Of a stretch of DNA of 27,781 nt, positions 23,599-27,781 are shown piece by piece. Origin of the DNA: an uncultured Oscillospiraceae bacterium (lineage in GTDB: Bacteria; Bacillota; Clostridia; Oscillospirales; Oscillospiraceae). The DNA lies in NCBI GenBank assembly GCA_910579485.1, contig CAJTVO010000033.1, forward strand, positions 1 through 27,781, given 5' to 3'. The notes beneath the pieces are model-generated. The model was not told the DNA's origin, did not search any database, and worked only from the letters and a program-made list of their open reading frames with translations. A program made the translations under genes and the position numbers. Within the stretch, counting starts at the first letter, position 1. Every line of letters starts with the position of its first letter.

Positions 23599-24957
23599 TT
23601 ACTGATGGATGCCCCGGTTCTGGTCGCCGGAGGGGTTGGAGCCGAACTCGTAGTCGTTGCCGGGCAGGACGGCGTTGAGGAGGATGCCCGCAATGGCGGC
23701 GATGGCCAGGGCGGTGAGGGTGATGCTGGTCCCGCCCACGGAGAAGGTCAGGCCGCCGGAGAAGCCCAGGCCGCAGACCAGGATGACGGCGGCGATAATG
23801 AGGTTCCGGGAGTTGGTGAAGTCCACCTGGTTCTCCACGATGTTGCGCACGCCGATGGCGGAGATCATGCCGTAGAGCATGAAGCTGATACCGCCCACGA
23901 TGGCGGTGGGCATGGAGCCGATGACGCCGGCCATCTTGGGGAAGAAGCCCAGGATCACCGCGTACAGCGCCGCAAGGCGGATGACCCGGGGGTCGAAGAC
24001 CCGGGAGAGGACCAGCACGCCGGTATTTTCGCCGTAGGTGGTGTTGGCGGGGCCGCCGAACATGGCGGACAGCGTGGTTGCCAGACCGTCACCGATGAGG
24101 GTGCGGTGCAGTCCCGGGTCCTCCATGAAGTTGGAACCCACAGTGGCGGAGATGGCGGACATGTCGCCGATATGCTCCATCATGGCGGCGATGGCGATGG
24201 GGGCCATCACCAGGATGGCGGAGAGGTCGAACTTGGCGATCTGGACGGGGGGCAGGCCCAGCCAGCCGGCCTCGGCGATGGAGGCAAAGTTGAGGATGGC
24301 GGAGCCGTCGGCGTTGACCATGCCGCAGGCGTTCATGATGACGGCGGCGATGTAGGAGATCACCACGCCCAGCAGGATGGGGATGATCTTGAACATGCCC
24401 TTGCCCCAGATGTTGAAGACGATGATGACCGCCAGGGCGATGAGGGCCAGGGGCCAGCACTGTGCGGCGTTGGACACCGCCGAGGGGGCCAGGTTCAGGC
24501 CAATGCAGATGATGATGGGCCCGGTGACCACCGGGGGCAGGAAGCGCATGACCTTCCGCACGCCCACCACCTTCACCAGCAGGGCCAGGACCAGATAGAG
24601 CAGTCCGGCCACCACGATGCCGCCGCAGGCATAGGACAGCTTGTCCGCCGGGGACATGCCGGCGTAGATGCCCTGGTCCATTTTGCTCATGGTCTCAAAG
24701 CCGCCCAGGAAGGCGAAGGAGGAGCCCAGGAAGGCGGGGACCTTCAGCTTGGAGCACAGGTGGAAGAACAGGGTGCTCACCCCGGCGAAAAACAGGGTGG
24801 TCTGGATGTTCAGGGGCAGGCCGTACTGGCTGCTGACGATGATGGGCACCAAGATAGTGGCCCCGAACATGGCGAACATGTGCTGGACGCCCAGGAGCAG
24901 CATCTTGGGCAGGCCCAGCTGCCGCGCGTCGCGGATGGCTTCGGTGTTCTCGTGCAT
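23599..24957 (-). CDS. uraA: Uracil permease, NCS2/UraA family
   Basis: This 452-residue membrane protein has 14 predicted helices and imports a nucleobase with a proton. The signature GPANTTYGENTGVL is the UraA/uracil form rather than the xanthine/urate form, and MMEHIGD carries the other substrate-site Glu. LGVQHMFAMFGATILVPI at the N-terminus is also typical. AGGGAG lies just before ATG 24957; the in-frame start at 25029 falls inside the leader. It ends at a strong terminator and stands alone. Despite the ygfK gene 20 kb away, this transporter is more likely for uracil than for urate. Confidence 0.93.
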   Translation of the reverse strand: MHENTEAIRDARQLGLPKMLLLGVQHMFAMFGATILVPIIVSSQYGLPLNIQTTLFFAGVSTLFFHLCSKLKVPAFLGSSFAFLGGFETMSKMDQGIYAGMSPADKLSYACGGIVVAGLLYLVLALLVKVVGVRKVMRFLPPVVTGPIIICIGLNLAPSAVSNAAQCWPLALIALAVIIVFNIWGKGMFKIIPILLGVVISYIAAVIMNACGMVNADGSAILNFASIAEAGWLGLPPVQIAKFDLSAILVMAPIAIAAMMEHIGDMSAISATVGSNFMEDPGLHRTLIGDGLATTLSAMFGGPANTTYGENTGVLVLSRVFDPRVIRLAALYAVILGFFPKMAGVIGSMPTAIVGGISFMLYGMISAIGVRNIVENQVDFTNSRNLIIAAVILVCGLGFSGGLTFSVGGTSITLTALAIAAIAGILLNAVLPGNDYEFGSNPSGDQNRGIHQ

Positions 24958-25011
24958 AGAAATTTCTCCCTTCTCTTTTTGACGGGCCTGGATGGTCCGC
25001 CGCTTTTGCGC

Positions 25012-25087
25012 AAAAAAAGTGACGATCAAAAAACTTGACCGTCAAACAGCGCTGCGGGAATGAAGAAAAGATACCTCGGCGAGGTAT
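25012..25087 (-). promoter_or_regulatory. Candidate attenuator in the uraA leader
   Basis: On the minus strand, a 9-bp stem with one G-T pair (25021-25029 with 25035-25043) is followed by seven T bases (complement of 25012-25018), about 55 bases before the uraA start. A second hairpin, ATACCTC/GAGGTAT (25071-25087) with a short T-rich tail, lies upstream. Uracil permease genes of Bacillota are often controlled by PyrR-dependent attenuation. I could not identify a convincing PyrR-binding sequence, so the controlling factor is open. Confidence 0.5.
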
Positions 25088-25153
25088 TTTCCCATAGAAG
25101 AAAGCGTGCTTTTCCCCATCCCTGTTTTGCCCCTTTTCTGCATTTTCGTCTTT

Positions 25154-25182
25154 ATCATACCAGACCGGACCCTCCGGCGCAA
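25154..25182 (-). promoter_or_regulatory. uraA promoter
   Basis: On the minus strand, -35 TTGCGC (25177-25182) and -10 TATGAT (25154-25159) are 17 bases apart. The predicted start near 25147 gives an unusually long leader of about 190 bases before uraA. Confidence 0.65.
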
Positions 25183-25550
25183 GAAAAAAAACGGACATGA
25201 GTCCCTTTTCTATCTATCTGACAAAATCCGAGGGCGGCAGGCAGGATTTTTGCGGCATTTTCGGCAGAATGGAGTATGTCGTAAAGGAACAGGAATACTC
25301 CGAATACAGCAGCCAGTCAGTCTGCAGGCGGCACAAGGGCGCGGGAAAGGACGGGCAGAGATGGAAAGAGGGCTGATTCCATGCCGGCATTAGCAGCAGA
25401 CAGGGCGGGATTGTCAACATCTTCCCGCCGCTTTGTTTAGATTTTGGCTATATTAGAAGTTTTACCAATAGGCTAAAACCTTTTCAGCAGAGTGCGAAAA
25501 GCGGCAATGATACACACCGCCTGAGCAGAACAGACAGATATTTCATAGGA
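25183..25550. other. Gene-free junction between uraA and element remnant
   Basis: No gene is supported here. There is a 7-bp inverted repeat GGAGTAT/ATACTCC (25271-25277 with 25295-25301) and a 7-bp stem GGCGGGA/TCCCGCC (25404-25410 with 25423-25429) followed by the T-rich CTTTGTTT, a weak plus-strand terminator. The boundary between chromosomal DNA and the conjugative-element remnant probably lies near 25500-25530. I could not see an attachment-site repeat. Confidence 0.5.
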
Positions 25551-26006
25551 ATGCTAGTGGTGCTGGACAGCGTGTTCAACCGGGTCATCCGCAACCGGGC
25601 GCTGGGTAGGAACGCCTGGGCCTATATTGACGAGATTTATTTGCTTTTCCAGCATGAATACAGCGCAAATTTCCTGTTTACCCTGTGGAAGCGTGTCAGA
25701 AAGTACGGTGCCTGTTGCACTGGCTTAAATCAGAACATCGATGACCTCCTCCAGTCCCACGCCGCCCGAACCATGCTGGCCAACAGCGAATTTCTGGTCA
25801 TGCTGAACCAGGCGGCCACCGACCGGGCGGAGTTGGCACGGCTGCTGAATATCTCGGACAACCAGCTCTCCTACATCACCAACGTGGACTTCGGCAGGGG
25901 CCTCATCAAGTGCGGCAGCGCCATCGTGCCGTTTATGGACAATTTCCCCAAGAACCGGCTCTACCGCTTGATGACGACCAAGCTGAGTGAGACAAGCGCC
26001 GCCTGA
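25551..26006 (+). pseudogene. 3' fragment of a VirB4/TraE conjugation ATPase gene
   Basis: The 151-residue frame matches only the C-terminal end of VirB4-type ATPases of Tn1549/Tn916-like elements. It shows AYIDEIYLLFQHEYSANF with the Walker B acidic pair, LWKRVRKYG, QNIDDLLQSHAARTMLANSEFLVMLNQ split over the arginine-finger region, and NISDNQLSYITN. Full proteins are about 750-850 residues, so the Walker A part and the N-terminus are missing. The homology may extend a few codons upstream of ATG 25551 (YFIG). No ribosome site precedes it. It should be inactive. Confidence 0.88.
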
Positions 26007-26016
26007 ATTTCCGCTT

Positions 26017-26589
26017 TTATACCCTGTTGTTCGTATGCCAGGGACACCAAACCATGTGGTCATCCACCATCCCGACAGCCTGCATAAACGAATAGACGAT
26101 GGTGGACCCCACAAATTTGAAGCCCCTCTTTTTCAAGTCCTTACTGATCTGGTCGGACAGCGGGGTGGACACAGGCAGATCCTCCATGCTGTGCGGTGCA
26201 TTGATGATAGGGACACCGCCGACATAGTCCCAGATAAATCGGTCGAAGCTGCCGTACTCCTTCTGAATTTCAAGGAATGCTTTTGCGTTGCCGATGGCTG
26301 CGTTGATCTTGCCCCGGTGCCGGATGATCCCGGCGTCCGCCATAAGAGCTTCGACCTTTGCGTCATCATACAGCGCGACCTTCTGGGGATCGAAGCTGTC
26401 AAAAGCGGCACGAAAGGCTTCCCGTTTTTTCAGTACGGTGATCCATGCCAGTCCAGCCTGCATCCCCTCCAGGATCAGCATCTCAAACAGCTTATTATCA
26501 TCGTGGAGGGGTCGGCCCCACTCTTTGTCGTGGTAGTCAATATATATCTGGTCGGGGCCGGCCCATTCACATCTGTGTACCTGTTCCAT
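26017..26589 (-). CDS. tag: DNA-3-methyladenine glycosylase I
   Basis: This 190-residue base-excision repair enzyme removes 3-methyladenine from DNA. The zinc ligands of the Tag family are all present: C7, H20 (YHDKEWG), H178 and C182 (HMVWCPWH). The substrate-pocket E41 and W49 (LEGMQAGLAW) match E38 and W46 of the E. coli enzyme. GGAGGG is seven bases before ATG 26589; an in-frame start at 26622 is less likely. The gene is complete, converges on the VirB4 fragment (11-base gap) and diverges from the conjugation gene at 26659. Confidence 0.95.
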   Translation of the reverse strand: MEQVHRCEWAGPDQIYIDYHDKEWGRPLHDDNKLFEMLILEGMQAGLAWITVLKKREAFRAAFDSFDPQKVALYDDAKVEALMADAGIIRHRGKINAAIGNAKAFLEIQKEYGSFDRFIWDYVGGVPIINAPHSMEDLPVSTPLSDQISKDLKKRGFKFVGSTIVYSFMQAVGMVDDHMVWCPWHTNNRV

Positions 26590-26612
26590 TGACGCTCCCT
26601 CCTTTGGAGGAC

Positions 26613-26641
26613 AGTGTAACATGAAATGACGAAAAACGCAA
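26613..26641 (-). promoter_or_regulatory. Possible tag promoter
   Basis: On the minus strand, -35 TTGCGT (26636-26641) and -10 TACACT (26613-26618) are 17 bases apart. Both boxes are moderate matches. It ends five bases before the ribosome site of the divergent gene. Confidence 0.45.
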
Positions 26642-26658
26642 AAGTGAGGTGAGAGAAT

Positions 26659-27781
26659 ATCGCAAAAGTAAAAGAAAAACGCACGGTAAAGGGCAAATTA
26701 AAGGAAAAAGCCAAGGCCGCACCAAAAGAGATTGTCCGCCGTGGGCTGGATGACGGTACGGAACGCCTGCGGGGCCAGCTCCGGGAGACTGCCCAGCGGG
26801 GACAGGCCAGCGACTATGGCGGCGACCGGATCGAGGACACCGCCGCCCATGGGGCCTATCAGACCCGGCGCGGGATAGAGGCCCTTATGAAGAAGAAAAA
26901 GTCCGCCAAGGGCCGGGAGACAGACGAGGAGCCTCGCATCCCTGATTCGCCTGCGTCCCCAGAGTCCCCGGCAGGGCCGCCCCAGGAGCCACCTGCACGG
27001 GAGCAGCCCCGGATCAAGACGCGGGAAGCTGTCTCCACCAAGGAGGGCGGCGCCGGGGCTGGACGGGCTGAGAACGGCGGGGCTGCGCCATCCCCTGGGG
27101 AGCAGATGAAGCAGCGGCGAATCAAAACGAGGGAGTCCACTGTACATGATGATCCCCGCCCAGATGTGCAGCCTGCGCCGCAGGATGGATCGGGGCCGCC
27201 AAAGATCAAGACAAGAGATGCCGTCACCAGCGCCCCCTCTGGTGACAGCGTCGCGCTGACCGCTGACCGCGGGGCGGGGACTCCTGACAGGCTGTCCATC
27301 AAGACAAGGGACGCCTGCATCCAACAGCCCCAGCCTCCCCAGCCGCTCGTGCAGGGCAGGCAGGAGTTTGCGCGGGAGCGTGGCCGTGCCGCGGCCATGA
27401 AACGGGCGGAGGCCCAGCGGGTGGCGAATGGTGGGGAGACTGCATCCCCTCCCGCTCCAAGCCAGCGCAGGTACGCTGGTGGGCAGGGCCGGCGCACCTC
27501 GGTCCAGGCTGTGCGCAGGCCGCCAAGTCCGGGAGAACCGGACACCCGGCCTGTGCGGGATGGTGGACGGACGATCATCAAAACGGCCCGCTCCGGGCGA
27601 AAGACCACAGAACGCACCGCCCGCCAGACTATCAAGACCGCGGAACGCTCCTCCAGAAAGGTCATCAAAACCACCCAGCGGACGGCGAAAACTGCCCAGC
27701 AGACGGTCAAGACCGCCCAGAGATCCGCCCAGGCCACCGTAAAGGCCACCCAGCGGGCCGTACAGACCGCCCGTGCCACGG
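26659..27781 (+). CDS. N-terminal part of a Tn1549-type conjugation protein (partial)
   Basis: An open frame runs from the stop at 26650-26652 to the window edge. The product is basic and low in complexity: a Lys/Arg-rich start (IAKVKEKRTVKGKLKEKAKA), a Pro-rich linker with at least four IKTR(D/E) repeats (about residues 117, 154, 181, 215), and a long region of TARQTIKTAE / KTAQQTVKTAQ-type repeats. In clostridial conjugative elements such a segment precedes a transmembrane helix and lysozyme/NlpC-P60 domains of a wall-degrading protein, encoded after virB4. The GAGGTGAG ribosome site at 26646-26653 points to ATC at 26659 rather than to an ATG; the first in-frame ATG is 26887. The start is therefore either non-standard or mutated. 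Confidence 0.7.
   Translation, partial: MAKVKEKRTVKGKLKEKAKAAPKEIVRRGLDDGTERLRGQLRETAQRGQASDYGGDRIEDTAAHGAYQTRRGIEALMKKKKSAKGRETDEEPRIPDSPASPESPAGPPQEPPAREQPRIKTREAVSTKEGGAGAGRAENGGAAPSPGEQMKQRRIKTRESTVHDDPRPDVQPAPQDGSGPPKIKTRDAVTSAPSGDSVALTADRGAGTPDRLSIKTRDACIQQPQPPQPLVQGRQEFARERGRAAAMKRAEAQRVANGGETASPPAPSQRRYAGGQGRRTSVQAVRRPPSPGEPDTRPVRDGGRTIIKTARSGRKTTERTARQTIKTAERSSRKVIKTTQRTAKTAQQTVKTAQRSAQATVKATQRAVQTARAT

Noticed and set aside
23599..24957. Urate or xanthine permease linked to ygfK
   Set aside because: The NTTYGEN signature is the uracil type, and the two genes are 20 kb apart with separate control signals.
23605..25038. 477-codon plus-strand frame opposite uraA, rich in Gly, Asp and His
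   Set aside because: The composition is what the reverse complement of a hydrophobic membrane protein gives; there is no ribosome site.
27000..27781. CRISPR-like repetition near the right edge
   Set aside because: The repetition is at protein level in a coding frame, with variable spacing and degenerate DNA; no regular repeat-spacer pattern.

Overview
The window looks like chromosomal DNA from a gut-type Clostridia species, most likely Oscillospiraceae (Flavonifractor, Intestinimonas or Lawsonibacter-like). This is inferred from GC-rich codon use, Gram-positive ribosome binding sites, a YgfK-type oxidoreductase, many short lipoprotein and signal-peptide genes, and Tn1549-like conjugation gene remnants. 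No rRNA, tRNA or CRISPR array was recognised.

Layout. Positions 1-481 are non-coding with strong hairpins and lead into ygfK (482-3436), a three-part flavin/Fe-S oxidoreductase tied to purine/urate catabolism. A terminator separates it from trxB (minus strand). A Asn/Asp-rich lipoprotein gene diverges from trxB. A tight minus-strand housekeeping operon follows: polA, rimI and a second GNAT acetyltransferase. Next come kdgK and eda (minus), the lower half of the Entner-Doudoroff / hexuronate pathway, divergent from an IclR-family regulator with a KdgR-like operator between them.

Positions 11904-16803 form a cassette of a YheO/DauR-type PAS-HTH regulator, a fold-type I aminotransferase, a sodium:solute symporter and an alanine racemase. 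This set suggests uptake and breakdown of a D-amino acid, for example D-alanine to L-alanine to pyruvate. Codon use is more relaxed here than in the flanks, and the right side is a graveyard of IS110 and IS1182 transposase remnants (16820-18327), so lateral acquisition is plausible. The IS110 remnant keeps the non-coding upstream end that in this family encodes a bridge RNA.

Positions 18340-20069 hold a MATE transporter gene translationally coupled to a small unknown gene. Positions 20221-23541 are the most interesting part. A roughly 100-bp regulatory module (A/T tract, long dyad, and a promoter with a fixed 17-bp spacer) occurs twice, each time in front of a small exported protein. Between the two copies sits a divergent HTH-TPR regulator of the RRNPP type (313 aa), and the second small gene runs directly into an orphan solute-binding lipoprotein gene. 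This has the layout of a cell-cell signalling or envelope-response circuit that I do not recognise.

The right end holds a UraA-type uracil permease with a probable attenuated leader. It is followed by the 3' end of a VirB4/TraE ATPase gene, a complete tag gene (3-methyladenine glycosylase I) on the opposite strand, and the start of a large repeat-containing conjugation protein that runs off the window. These last three look like an integrative conjugative element, probably decayed, with tag lodged in it.
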